From Sodiomyces alkalinus F11 (lineage: Eukaryota > Ascomycota > Sordariomycetes > Glomerellales > Plectosphaerellaceae): a stretch of 64,000 nt of DNA. Shown here piece by piece: positions 45,050 to 55,553 of the stretch. Made by a program: the position numbers and the translations under genes. The DNA lies in contig NW_021167085.1 of NCBI RefSeq assembly GCF_003711515.1, positions 3,507 through 67,506 of the forward strand. The letters are read 5' to 3'. The notes below the pieces were generated by a model. That model worked only from the letters and a program-made list of their open reading frames with translations. It ran no database searches and had not been told where the DNA came from. How positions within the stretch are numbered: the stretch's first letter is position 1; every line of letters begins with the position of its first letter.

Positions 45050-45908
45050 TGTAGCGCCAGTTGCGGTCCGGGTCGGCCAGCATGTCCCGGGCGGAGATCT
45101 CGGGCCGGCCGTCGCGGTCGCCGACGGCGTGTTTGAAGACGAAGGCCTCGCCGCCGATGTTGTTTCCGGAGCCGGGCAGGACGAGGGACGTGGTGACGCC
45201 GCCCGACTTGATGACCTGGATCTGGGGGTCGAGCGGGTCGAACCCGTCAATGGAGCGTACGTAGGGCGTTGTGTCGCTGGAGAGTTCGTTTGTGTCGTCG
45301 GTGCCGGCGAGGTCGGGGAGAGGGCTCACGCCGGTGTGGGAGTGCATGTCGATGATGCCGCTGGTAAGTTGGCGGCCGCCGGCATCCCAGATGAGGGTGT
45401 CTTCAGGGACCGAGTCGGGCGAGATATGGGACTCGACCCTTTGGATGAGACCATTCTGAGAGAATATGTCGCCCCGAACCCACGAGTATCCCTTACCGGC
45501 GCGTGCTTCCTCGGGTGATGTTCCTGGTTCGGGTTCTCCCACCCAGATAGTGGCGTTCCGAATCAGAGTCGGTTTGTGGCCTTGGACATGGCGCGCGTTC
45601 CGTTCCCGACCGATTCCTCTAGGGTCCTGGGGCTTTTTGCGAAGTTCAGAACAGGTTCGGAGGTCCTCCTGGAGTTGGTTGGATGAGAGCAGAGGCAGAG
45701 GTTTGCGGGTTGGCGGGAGTATTTGCTTCCATTGGGCAAAGGCGATGAAGGCAAGACATGCTAGGCAAGACAGGGAAATGACCTTGAGGCTTCTCCTGCG
45801 ACGCACCCATCGTCTGGAGCGATGTGAGCCCACCTCCACGCCTTGCCGTTTTGTGTTCCCTTCGGCAGAAGGGGCAGGCTCATAGCGACCCTTGATATTG
45901 GGTCCCAT
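42899..45908 (-). CDS. Membrane-anchored amidohydrolase with degenerate second domain
   Basis: Exons 45908-44691 and 44611-42899 give 976 aa. I start at MGPNIKGRYEPAPS; a basic stretch (HRSRRWVRRRRSLK) then precedes one TM segment (VISLSCLACLAFIAFAQW), a type II anchor. The first half is an imidazolonepropionase/metal-dependent amidohydrolase: IIDMHSHTGV supplies the HxH pair, VHVNTHCY and AFHHAHQT further His, and TPVYVSDNP the catalytic Asp; it closes with GYDADLVVWDSDPL. The second half repeats the composite beta-sandwich and barrel start (VVVTGGEIICIGTCTS...HLKNGYLVKAFTAFGATIGL), but where HxH is expected there is no His. The second domain is therefore probably structural. Reaction and substrate unknown. 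Divergent from the TBC gene. Confidence 0.8.
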
Positions 45909-47156
45909 GGTATGGCTCGAGACTGTAAGCCAACCAAGCCAACCCCGTGACCCAGGCGGGCTATTAGTTCTGTTAAGAAAGAATGAAGAGGTTTTGTAAA
46001 GTCGTACACCTGACCCTCCAAAAAAGAAAATCAACGGCCAAGATGCAGACTGATTTCCGTAGCTCTAGACCACAGTGACGCGACTAAGGTCGTGTCTGGT
46101 CAGGACGCAACGCGGATGGAGATAACGGACAAGGTCTCGGCCCCTGACGGGGATACACTGTGAGCAGGTACTTTCCGCCTTGGCAGGTATCATTCCTACA
46201 GAACATGGTGCAAGGGCATTGTTCAAAGGTATCTAGACTTTGTTCCGCCCACTTTCAACAATTTCAAAGTACTGGACCAGTACATAATTACGCATAAGGT
46301 ACGTACCGTCCAAAATTACATGGGCAGAAGGAGTCGAGGCCGGCATTTCAGAACACAGAACAGGCAGGAAGGGGGAAGGAAGCAGGGAAGTAGGGAAGTC
46401 GCTACTCACTAATTTGTAAGGTACGAAGAGGAAGCCGCTACCCACCAACGTCTTGTCCGCCCACTGCGAAGTACGGAGTACAACGTACCTACAGACCAAC
46501 GTACATGTACAGAGATTATCGCTCTCTGCCCTGCCGCTTCCGCTCCTATCTAACCTCCAATGGTGAAATTTAAGGTAAACACCAACCCACTCGAAACCCC
46601 CATTGGCATAACTCTCTCTAACATCTTCTAGGATTCGGCACCGAATTTCCAAGTCTGACCTTTTTTTCTTTTTTTTTGTTTTGCCTTCTACTCCTCCGAC
46701 GACCTTCCGGCTCTCTCTCTCTCTCTCTCGCGCGCCGTCAATATCCTGTTGCTCTTTTCAACCGCCATCCTTCTGGAACTCCTTCGTTAGAACCCGACAT
46801 CTTTTGTTTCGACATTCTTTTAGCACCCAAAACGATCAATTACGCTTCCTACCTCCTTATCCGCCTAGTCGTGACGTCCGACATCGCCTCGTATCCTTTT
46901 TAGCCTCGACAGAACATGGTTAGACGAACCTACTACACCGCCTAGAACTGCATCATAACTCCCGTACTACCGAGAACGAAACAAAGAAGAAGAAGAAAGG
47001 CGAAGAGAAAAGGACGGACCGAAGAAAAGAGGACTGTCGTGCAACACGGTGCAACACGGTGCAACACGGTGCAACACGGCCAGCTCGAATGGTCTAAGAC
47101 CCTTGTATACAGAAGAAGCAACCGGGCACTCGGGGCGCCCGGGTCTTTCATCTGCC
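45909..47156. promoter_or_regulatory. Shared divergent region amidohydrolase / TBC gene
   Basis: Contains GTAC-rich words including GTACGGAGTAC near 46470, a (CT)n tract at 46707-46727, and a 10-bp tandem repeat just before the TBC start. T/C-rich DNA from 46650 on is probably the TBC leader. Confidence 0.45.
47041..47080 (+). repeat. Four 10-bp tandem repeats in the TBC leader
   Basis: Unit gcaacacggt, four copies, the last ending in c. Located about 75-115 nt before the predicted start codon, so probably within the 5' untranslated region. Confidence 0.9.
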
Positions 47157-49661
47157 ATGTCTACCACTTTCAGACCAGACTCAGAATCACTGCCCGACAT
47201 GACGCTTCCCGAGTCGTTCAAGTCTTCCTCGTTCCAGTCCATGTCCTCCCTCCATTCCGACGACACCAACACCCTTGACGCCATCGGTCACTTCGAGGAC
47301 ATTGGGCTCGATGACGACGCAGACTCGGCTCCTCAGTACCCGCCGAAGCCCCAGGGACACCAAGGTCGCTCGCTCGCCTCCACGGCCCGTTCTTCGAACC
47401 CATACCGCTCCTACTCGTCCGAACGTTATCCTCCTGCTCATGCTCACCCTCACGCGACGCCTGGCCGCTCGAATCCCCTCTCTACCCCCCCTTCCCGAGA
47501 CCTGGCTGGGGGTGGTGGGGGTGGGAGAAGAAAACCAGAGCCGACCCCAGCTTTTCATCCTCCGCGACCGACCCCCCAGTCTCTGCATACCGAATCGCGT
47601 TCGGCCGCCTTTGGCGCTCGTAGTAGCAGCCTCAATGCTCGTTCACCTCGCCCCGTCAGCCCACATCACCGCGGCCTCGCCAGCCGATCCACGACCTCCC
47701 TCTCCTTAGCGAACCCGAATAGAAGACACCGTAGCCGCAGCCCCGTCATGAACATGCACATGCACCCGTCATCCTTGGTGCCGCGCGACCCAAACACACA
47801 CATGAAGCCTAGGAGGAGCAGCTGGCAGTCTACCCGCGAAAGAAAGACCTCTTTAGAGCTAGAGAAGGAGTGCGACGATGACGACGACGATGACGATCAC
47901 ATCCCCGAAGGTATCATCCTCGATAATGTGCCCATCTCGCCCCGTCCCCAAGTGGAACGCTCGCTCAGCCGTGCCTCGTCGCGCGCTCCCTCCGTCGACA
48001 GGGGCCCTAAGGAACGCGTTCGTAGTATAGGCAACGGAACCCCCCGTGTCGCCCTCGCCCACGGCTCGCTCAAGTCGCCAACCTGGAAAACCGACCCGCC
48101 GGCGTCGCCCATCGGACTGGGACTGATAGGTCAAGGGCCACAACAGGACGATCGGGAAACGTCGCCCGCCTGGGCTCCCGCCTCGGCCCCGGCCCCTGCT
48201 CCTGCTCCTGCTCCTGCTTTCGTCCCTGCTCCTCTCAAGGCGCGCGCCAAGAGCTGGAACGCCGCATTGTCCGAACTCAGCACCGAGGCCAAGGCCTTGA
48301 CCGAAAAGCTGGAGGAGCACGCCGACCAAGTGGGCGACGCCGATGACTGGACCAGCTCCTATGGCTATGGCTACGGCAGCGGCCGCAAGCCGGACCAACG
48401 GGTCAAATCCGCCCTCCCGGACCTGCCGTCCCTACGTCAGGCTAACATCATGATCGACGCCATGCCCATGTCCAAGGAGAAAGAAGCCGTCCTGGCTCGC
48501 ACCCGTCCCTCATGGCTCCCGCCCAAGGACCCGGCCGAGGACCGCAAGCACTGGAAGGAGTACGAGAAGATGGTGGCGCGCAGCATCGAGTCGGACCGTC
48601 GCCGCGAGGCCGAGAAGCTATCGAGGTCGTCCGACCGCGACGTCACCGCCGACGGGCTGATGCGCATCTGGGAGGAGAACATCATCCCGCGCTGGCCCGA
48701 CGCCGTCCGCGAGCGTCGCACCCGCGAGCTTTGGTGGCGCGGCGTGGCCTCGCGGAGCCGGGGTGTCGTCTGGTCACGTGCCATCGGAAACGAGCTGGAC
48801 CTGACCCCTGCGTCGTACAAGGCCGCCTTGAACCGCGCCTACGACGTCGAGGGGCGCATCGAGGCCGGCAAGGCCGATGCCGATGATTTGCGCAAGGGCG
48901 CGTGGTTTTCGAAGATCCGCGAGGATGTCAAGGAAAACACCTGGCAGGACCTTCGCATCTTCCAGGTTGGGGGTCCGCTCCACCAGAGTCTGCTCGATCT
49001 TCTGTTCGCGTATGCCATGTACCGGAGCGACATTGGCTACGTTCAGGGCTGTAATGTGTGTGAAACCCAACCCCCCCCCCCAACCCCCTTCTTTTCCCCT
49101 CAGGCGGGTGGACATTTGTTCCTGTTCATTTTACTAACATGAAGATTATAGACTGTTGCCGCACTCCTTCTGCTCAACCTCCCAAACACCGCAGCCGCCT
49201 TCATCGCCCTCGCCAACGTCCTCAACCGGTCTCTCACCCTCGGTTTCTACGCCGCCGACCTGGGCGTCAAGGCATCGGCCTACAACCTGGTCCTGCAGAA
49301 CCTGAAGATCAAGTCCCCCGGTCTCCACGACCACCTGACCCGCCACCTCGCCGACGCCGATCCGGACGTTTATCTTGCTAGCGTCTTCACCGGCTTGGGG
49401 ACCTTGCACCTCGCTATGGACGAGTGCGCCCGCCTGTGGGACGTCTACGTGTTTGAGGGTGACAGAATCCTCGTCCGTGCCGCTACTGCGCTGCTGCTTC
49501 GTCAGGAGATGGCGTTGCTGGGTTCCAAGGACGGCCAGGAGATCAAGCTGATTGTTGAGGGCGGGGTTACCAAGAATGGCCGGGTGGCTCTGGCTAGTGG
49601 CAATCATGACGAAGGGACCTGGATGAAGTGGTTGAGGGAGGCGGGCAAGGCTGATTCATGA
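47157..49661 (+). CDS. TBC-domain protein (putative Rab GTPase-activating protein)
   Basis: Exons 47157-49055 and 49152-49661 give 802 aa; the intron has GTGTGT, a C-rich run and ATTATAG. The start is MSTTFRPDSESLPD; the open frame upstream is leader with the 10-bp repeat. The N-terminal 450 residues are disordered (Ser/Pro/Arg-rich, an Asp-rich patch, an Ala-Pro run). The TBC domain begins at RTRELWWRGVASRSRGVVWSRAIGNEL and continues through LRIFQVGGPLHQSLLDLLFAYAMYRSDIGYVQGCN into TVAALLLLNLPNTAAAFIALANVL. The glutamine-finger motif YxQG is present, but the usual IxxDxxRT arginine finger reads IREDVKENTW. It may have low GAP activity or belong to a divergent TBC subgroup. Convergent with eIF3b. 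Confidence 0.8.
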
Positions 49662-50355
49662 TGCAATGCGGGGGTGGACATGCGCTGGCGGGGATCTGAG
49701 GAGTTGGTTTTTCGTCTGCTTTCTCTTCTTCTTTTGGTGGTTGACGGTTTGAATGAACAAGGTCTGGTCTTCGTCGCTGGAGAATCTACAGCCGCTTGGG
49801 AGATGGTAGGATGAAGCGGAAAAGGTCAACGTTGTTGGGATGGAGGAGGTTCGTTTGAAAGCGATGCGCATGGGGTTTTTGTAATGTATAGACGCCCGTC
49901 ATCAGCGTCGGGACATTCTCGTGTCTCTAAAACAGCGAACGAAGCGAAGCGAAGCAGAGCAGCGGCCGATATATATCTGCCTCTGTATCTGTAAAAACCA
50001 ATCAATACAATCACGGGGCCTCGGCTCCCTGTATGCGATTTCAGCATCGTGATGGCAAGGGTGTGTTTTCTCTTGGAACATTTCATGCTTCGCGTCACTT
50101 TTCCCCCAGAGGCAATGCCAGATGAGGCTTCTAAGGCTCGTACAGAAAGAAGGAGAAGAAGAAAGAGGAAGAGAAAGGCGACCTTTGATGGACCAAATTC
50201 ATTAACATTTCCTATGTTTTGCCCTGACCTCGCCGAACCACCCGTTTCGTTCGTTCTGTCCAGGGGAAAACACCGTCCCAGAAAGAGATCATGCAAATAA
50301 AAAACAAGGGGGAAAAAAGAACAGACCAGCACCCTGCCGGAAGAGTTCTCCCTGT

Positions 50356-50387
<32 letters not shown>

Positions 50388-50422
50388 ACCTTGTCCCCCG
50401 TTCCTCCCTTCTATCGGGTCCT
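49662..50422. other. Convergent intergenic region TBC / eIF3b
   Basis: Includes a (TC)n tract at about 50360-50387 just beyond the eIF3b stop codon, on the eIF3b strand a (GA)n run in the 3' untranslated region. A purine-rich stretch lies at 50140-50180. No gene supported. Confidence 0.45.
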
Positions 50423-52817
50423 TCAGGGCACAATCTCCTCCGACTCCTCGATCACCTCCTCGACAATCTCCTCGATAATCTGCTCCTCCGCATCGTCGGG
50501 CACCTCGGGGGTCTTAGTCGCCAAGAGCACGGCGAGCGGGTCCTCGGGGAGGCCGAGGAAGGCGCGCTCCTCCAGCAGCTCCTCCTCGATGGCGGCGCGC
50601 CAGGCGCACCACTCGTCGAGCTGGCGGCGGCGGGCCTCGACGACCTCGCGGTCGGCGGAGGCGCCGCGCTCGGCGTCCTCCAGCTCGAAGACCTTGCTGT
50701 ACTCGCGGAGGTTCTTGCGGATCTGCTTCTGCTCCTCCTTGGTGAGGAGGGTGGGGGGGCGCGGCCTCCAGAGGAACTGCTTGAATTTTTCCATGGGTTC
50801 TTCGCGCAGGGCCTCGCCTTTGAAGTCGTAGATGTGGTAGCCGTTTTCCATCTGCACAAGTTTTGTAAGCAAAAGAGAAAAGGATAATTAAAAGTTAAGA
50901 ACCAAGGGCAAGGAACGTACGGCATGTTTCCAGGCGGAGGAGTAGGTGGCAACAAAACGACCAGAGGGATCCCACTCGACATCGGTAACGCCGTAGTGGT
51001 CTCCGGTGTTCATAAGCTGGAGGTTAGCGGTCAGGTCCTTGTCAGACTCGGGCTTCTCGCCCTCAAAGTCGAGGTCGAAGAAGTCGAGGTCCGAGCTCTG
51101 CTGGTTGTGGACGGTGGCAATCACGACAAAACGGCCACGCGGCGACCAGTAGATGGAGTTGCTGTTCCTCTTGTCGAGGGTGCGGAGGTGTTTCCAGTTG
51201 CCCGGGGCGGGGCCCTTGCTCTTCTCCGGGCAGTAGAAGGCGACGGAGGTCTTGGGGGCGACGGCGGTGGGACCGACGGGTTCGGTGGTGGTGATGATGA
51301 CGAAGCGGTCACCCTTGGGCTCCCAGGCGAAGTTGATGACGGTGTCCTTAATGGTGTCGAGGACCTCGACGGGAACGCCCTTCTCCTTGACGCGGAAGAT
51401 CTCCAGGGTGGTGGCCATGGACTTCTTGGACTTGGAGTGGCGGTCGACCTTGGCGCAGAGGAAGGCGCCCTCGGACTGCCAGTGCAGCTTGACGTCGCTG
51501 ACGTTAAAGAGGTTCAGGGTCCGCACGACCTCCTTGGAGGGGATGGTCATGAGGCCGACCCGGGCGGGGTTGCTGCCGATCTCGGGGGTCCAAAAGCAGA
51601 AGAGCTGCTCGTAGGACTTGACACCGTCACGCTGGACGGTGACGGGGGCCCAGTCGAAGTCCATGACGCCGTCGATCTTGATGGAGGTCTTGTCGAGCAG
51701 GTTCATGCGGGGCAGCTCGTAGATGGAGAGGGACGAGCCCTGGTTGAGGCGGGCGACGTACTTGTCGTCGGCGGACCACTTGAAGGCGGGCCAGGGGGAC
51801 TTGCGGGGCTTCTGGGGGGTGGCGTCGGCGCCGGCGCCGGCGCCGGCGGCGCCCGGGGTGTCGAGGCTGGCGAAGGAGCGCAGCGGCTTGGAGGTCTCAA
51901 TGTCCCAGACGACGTAGTTCTTGCCGTCGTCGTCGATGGTCAGGGCCGGGTGGCCCTCCTCGGGGATGGCGATGGGGCGGGCGGACCAGGTGACAAGATA
52001 CTTCTCGTTGGGGGAGAAGGAGATGAGGTTGACGAAGGGATGGGCGAAGCGGCGCTGACGCGACCACGAGGGGCCTCCCCAGAGCTGGACGCCCTGGGCG
52101 TGTACGGAGGTCAGGTAGGTGCCGAGGGGCGACCACTGGACGAAGCTCTCGGTCCAGTGCATGCGGTCGACGACGATCTCGGGTTGTTCCTTCTCATTGT
52201 TCCAGAAGACGCCGACGGAGTCGCCGCGGTACATGATGAACTGGTCCCTGCCCCGGCCGCTGGGATCTTTTAGCCACCAACGCAGATGCTCGTTCGGCTG
52301 AAACTCGTCGATATGAGGCGGCGAGTACTCCTCGTTGACGCGGCCCTCACGGCCGTAGCGGTCAATGTCGGTGAGCTTGTTGACGCGTAGGGTGTGCTTC
52401 TTGTCGAGGGGGACTTGGTCGAGTTGCCTCACGGCATTGGCGGCCTCTGCAGGAGAGGAGTATTCGACAAAGGCAAATCTACAAAGGTCAGTGGCCATTC
52501 CAAGTGGTCCCCGTGGTCCCCGTGGTCCTGTGGTTCACTTCTCACCTTAGAGACTTGCCATCTTCACCCATGGGCATAAAGATGAGGTCTTCCCTCGTCT
52601 TACCAACCTGGTTTAGCTTCTTCAGGAGGAACTTGACCAGCTTCGGCTTCTGCTCCTCGTTGACCTCGGGAAGACCATCGATGACGACAAAGGCATCGTA
52701 GCCCTGCTCCAGCTGGACCTCGTACTTCTCGCGCAAGTCGGAAATATCAATCTCCTCCTCATCGTAGTCGTCATCGTCGAGGTCCGCCTCGCGGAGGTGG
52801 TCGAAGGACGGCGCCAT
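50423..52817 (-). CDS. PRT1: Translation initiation factor eIF3 subunit b
   Basis: Scaffold of the eIF3 complex on the 40S ribosome, binding eIF3i, g, j and a. Exons 52817-52546, 52478-50921 and 50851-50423 give 752 aa, the normal fungal length. An acidic N-terminus ([17 protein letters not shown]) precedes the RRM ([13 protein letters not shown] ... [13 protein letters not shown]), split by intron 1. A nine-bladed beta-propeller follows, with [41 protein letters not shown] and [15 protein letters not shown] as recognisable blades. The C-terminal helix ([27 protein letters not shown]) binds eIF3i, and an acidic Glu/Val/Ile tail ends the protein. An Ala-Gly insertion (AGAGAGAD) sits in one loop. 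Cytosolic and essential by family knowledge. Confidence 0.95.
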
Positions 52818-53689
52818 GGTTATGGGCTAGGGATTGTGTCGGCTGCTCCAGCGACTCGCTTTCGCAGGAGGCCGAAGAGGGTTCGGAATAATCGGTAATT
52901 GCTCGAAAAGAAATGGATGCCCCGCAAATTCTCACGATCGACTCTTGTCGTGATGTGGTGATGGCAGAGAATGATTTTTTGTTTTTTTATCCCTGCACAG
53001 CCTTTCCTGTCGAATCGGAAGAACACTTGAGATCCTGACGGGTTGTGTGCTCGTCAACGGATGATACAGACTTGACGACCCAAAAGGAAAGTCCGGGGCG
53101 GGGTGGAAATATTCAGTTGGCGATTTTTTTGCCTGGGTGGATTTTTCGGGTGCACACAACGAACAAACGGTCGCCCAGTTCAAAGTCGATCCGAGCGAAA
53201 AATGTGTGGGCTTGGAAAGCCACCCCGAAACCTGGACCCCGCTAAGCCCCGCGAGAGTCACCTGACTTGATAAGAGGAAAAGGCAGGAGCACCAGCCACA
53301 AAGTATTGATTACGATAATTAGTACGTGTACGTATTCCCCTACTCCATACCTTACCTAGGTAGGTACCTTACAAGGTCCAGCACACCAGCCACTACCAAG
53401 GTCTCTCCCACTCGCAGCTGACAGCCTGAGTTACTGAGCCCCACCAAAGTGACCAAACCTGACAGTGCGACGACAGTTGAACCTGCCTGGTCTTAAAATT
53501 TCGAGGAGCTTCCGCTTGACATAAGGGAAGGTACGAATCACGATACTTCTTGATACGACGACTTGCTCACCCCGGGGAGACCACGACGACGTTCCCTTTC
53601 CAAGAAACTTTTACCAAGAGACTTTTTAGAGGACGATACAAAAAGAAGGCTGTCTTTTTCTTCTGGACTGACAAAGGACCACCGCTACG
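52818..53689. promoter_or_regulatory. Shared divergent promoter eIF3b / CCT2
   Basis: About 870 bp between two housekeeping start codons. Carries an A/T run at 52974-52987 and the ACCTAGGTAGGTACC element near 53354-53368. No gene supported. Confidence 0.45.
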
Positions 53690-55553
53690 ATGGTTGGTTT
53701 TCTCCCCCCCCCCCCCCCCCCCCCTTTTTCCCGCCTTTTGTCTACTGTTTACTAACTGAACCCCTTGCAACCCCGACGGTCCATAGGCATCCTTCAGCCC
53801 GACACAAATCTTCGAAGATGGTACGACCCAAGAGAAGGGTGAGAATGCCCGTCTATCGGCATTCGTAGGCGCCATTGCCGTGGGAGACCTGGTGAAGAGC
53901 ACGTTGGGACCGAAGGGCATGGACAAGATTCTCCAGTCAGCGTATGTTCTACGTCCCCCCCCCCCCCGGTCTACAAAACTATGTGACCACACGGCTTGTT
54001 CGAGCAGGCGATAATAGATGCTAACTGAAGGTATAGGTCAACCGGCGAGATCATGGTGACAAACGACGGCGCGACAATCCTCAAGTCCATCGCTCTCGAT
54101 AATGCGGCAGCAAAGGTCTTGGTCAACATCTCCAAGGTCCAAGACGACGAGGTGGGCGACGGCACCACATCCGTCACCGTCCTCGCCGCCGAGCTCCTTC
54201 GGGAGGCCGAGCAACTGGTCAACAAGAAGATCCACCCGCAAACCATCATCGAGGGCTACAGGCTAGCGAGCCAAGCCGCCCTCCGCGCTCTCCAGGAGAT
54301 CGCCGTAGACCGCAGCAACTCCCCAGAGGCCTTCCGCAAGGACCTCCTCTCCATCGCCCGCACCACCCTCAGCTCCAAGGTCCTGGCCCAGGACAGGGAT
54401 CACTTCGCCGAGCTCGCCTGCGACGCCGTGCTGCGGTTAAAGCGGTCTACCGACCTGAGCCACATCCAGATCATCAAAAAGGCCGGCGGCAAGCTGAGCG
54501 ACTCGTACCTCGACGAAGGCTTCATCCTCGACAAGAAGATCGGCGTCAACCAGCCCAAGAGGCTGGAGAACGCCAAGATCCTCGTGGCCAACACCTCCAT
54601 GGACACCGACAAAGTCAAGATCTTCGGCGCCCGCGTCAAGGTCGGCTCCACCAGCAAGCTGGCCGAGCTGGAAAAGGCCGAGAAGGACAAGATGAAGGCA
54701 AAGGTCGAGATGATCAAGGCCCACGGCATCAACTGCTTCATCAACCGCCAGCTCATCTACAACTGGCCCGAGCAGCTCTTCACCGACGCCGGCATCATGT
54801 CCATCGAGCACGCCGACTTTGACGGCATCGAGCGCCTCAGCCTCGTCACCGGCGGCGAGATCGCCTCCACCTTCGACCACCCGGACCAGGTCAAGCTGGG
54901 CCACTGCGACCTGATCGAGGAGGTGATCATCGGCGAGGACACCCTCGTCAAGTTCTCCGGCGTCGGCTCCGGCGTCGGCGCCGGCGAGGCCTGCACCATC
55001 GTCCTCCGCGGCGCCACCAGCCACCTCCTCGACGAGGCCGAGCGCAGCCTGCACGACGCCCTCGCCGTGCTGTCCCAGACCGTGCAGGAGCCCCGCACCA
55101 CCCTGGGCGGCGGCTGCGCCGAGATGGTCATGGCCAAGGCCGTCGAGGGCATGGCCACCCGCGTCGAGGGCAAGAAGCAGATGGCCGTCTCCAGCTTCGC
55201 CGCCGCCCTGCGCCAGCTGCCCACCATCCTGGCGGACAACGCCGGCCTCGACTCGGGGGAGCTCGTGTCCCGCCTCCGCAAGGCCATCTACGACGGCTTG
55301 ACCACCTATGGCCTGGACCTGATGACCCCCGGCGGCGGCATCGCCGACATGCGGGACCTCGGTGTTGTGGAGAGTTATAAGCTGAAGAGGGCGGTGGTGT
55401 CGTCGGCGAGTGAGGCAGCTGAGGTACGGGACTTTTCTTTTCTTTTCTTTTCTTTTCTTTTGACAACCTCCAACTAACCATTTTTCTACACAGCTTCTAC
55501 TTCGTGTAGATGATATCATTCGCGCCGCACCAAGGAGACGGGAACGGGCTTAA
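53690..55553 (+). CDS. CCT2: Chaperonin-containing TCP-1 subunit beta
   Basis: One of eight subunits of the cytosolic TRiC/CCT ring that folds actin and tubulin. Exons 53690-53692, 53787-53941, 54037-55423 and 55494-55553 give 534 aa. The first coding exon is the ATG alone: the family N-terminus [14 protein letters not shown] begins right after an acceptor at 53786, has no Met of its own until far inside, and the preceding intron shows ATG|GTTGGT, a perfect TACTAAC branch and CCATAG. ATPase motifs are [23 protein letters not shown] and GDGTTSV, with the later [10 protein letters not shown] and [12 protein letters not shown]. The last exon adds [20 protein letters not shown] complete, normal subunit. 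Confidence 0.95.
53704..53724 (+). repeat. Poly-C run inside CCT2 intron 1
   Basis: About 21 consecutive C followed by T-rich DNA, between the donor and the TACTAAC branch site. A homopolymer of this length may vary in sequencing. Confidence 0.85.

Noticed and set aside
50924..52273. 449-codon plus-strand frame opposite eIF3b
   Set aside because: Antisense shadow of a conserved gene; very high Gly/Val content and no motif.
54437..55519. 360-codon minus-strand frame opposite CCT2
   Set aside because: Shadow of the chaperonin gene; low-complexity Gly/Ala/Val/Asp sequence.
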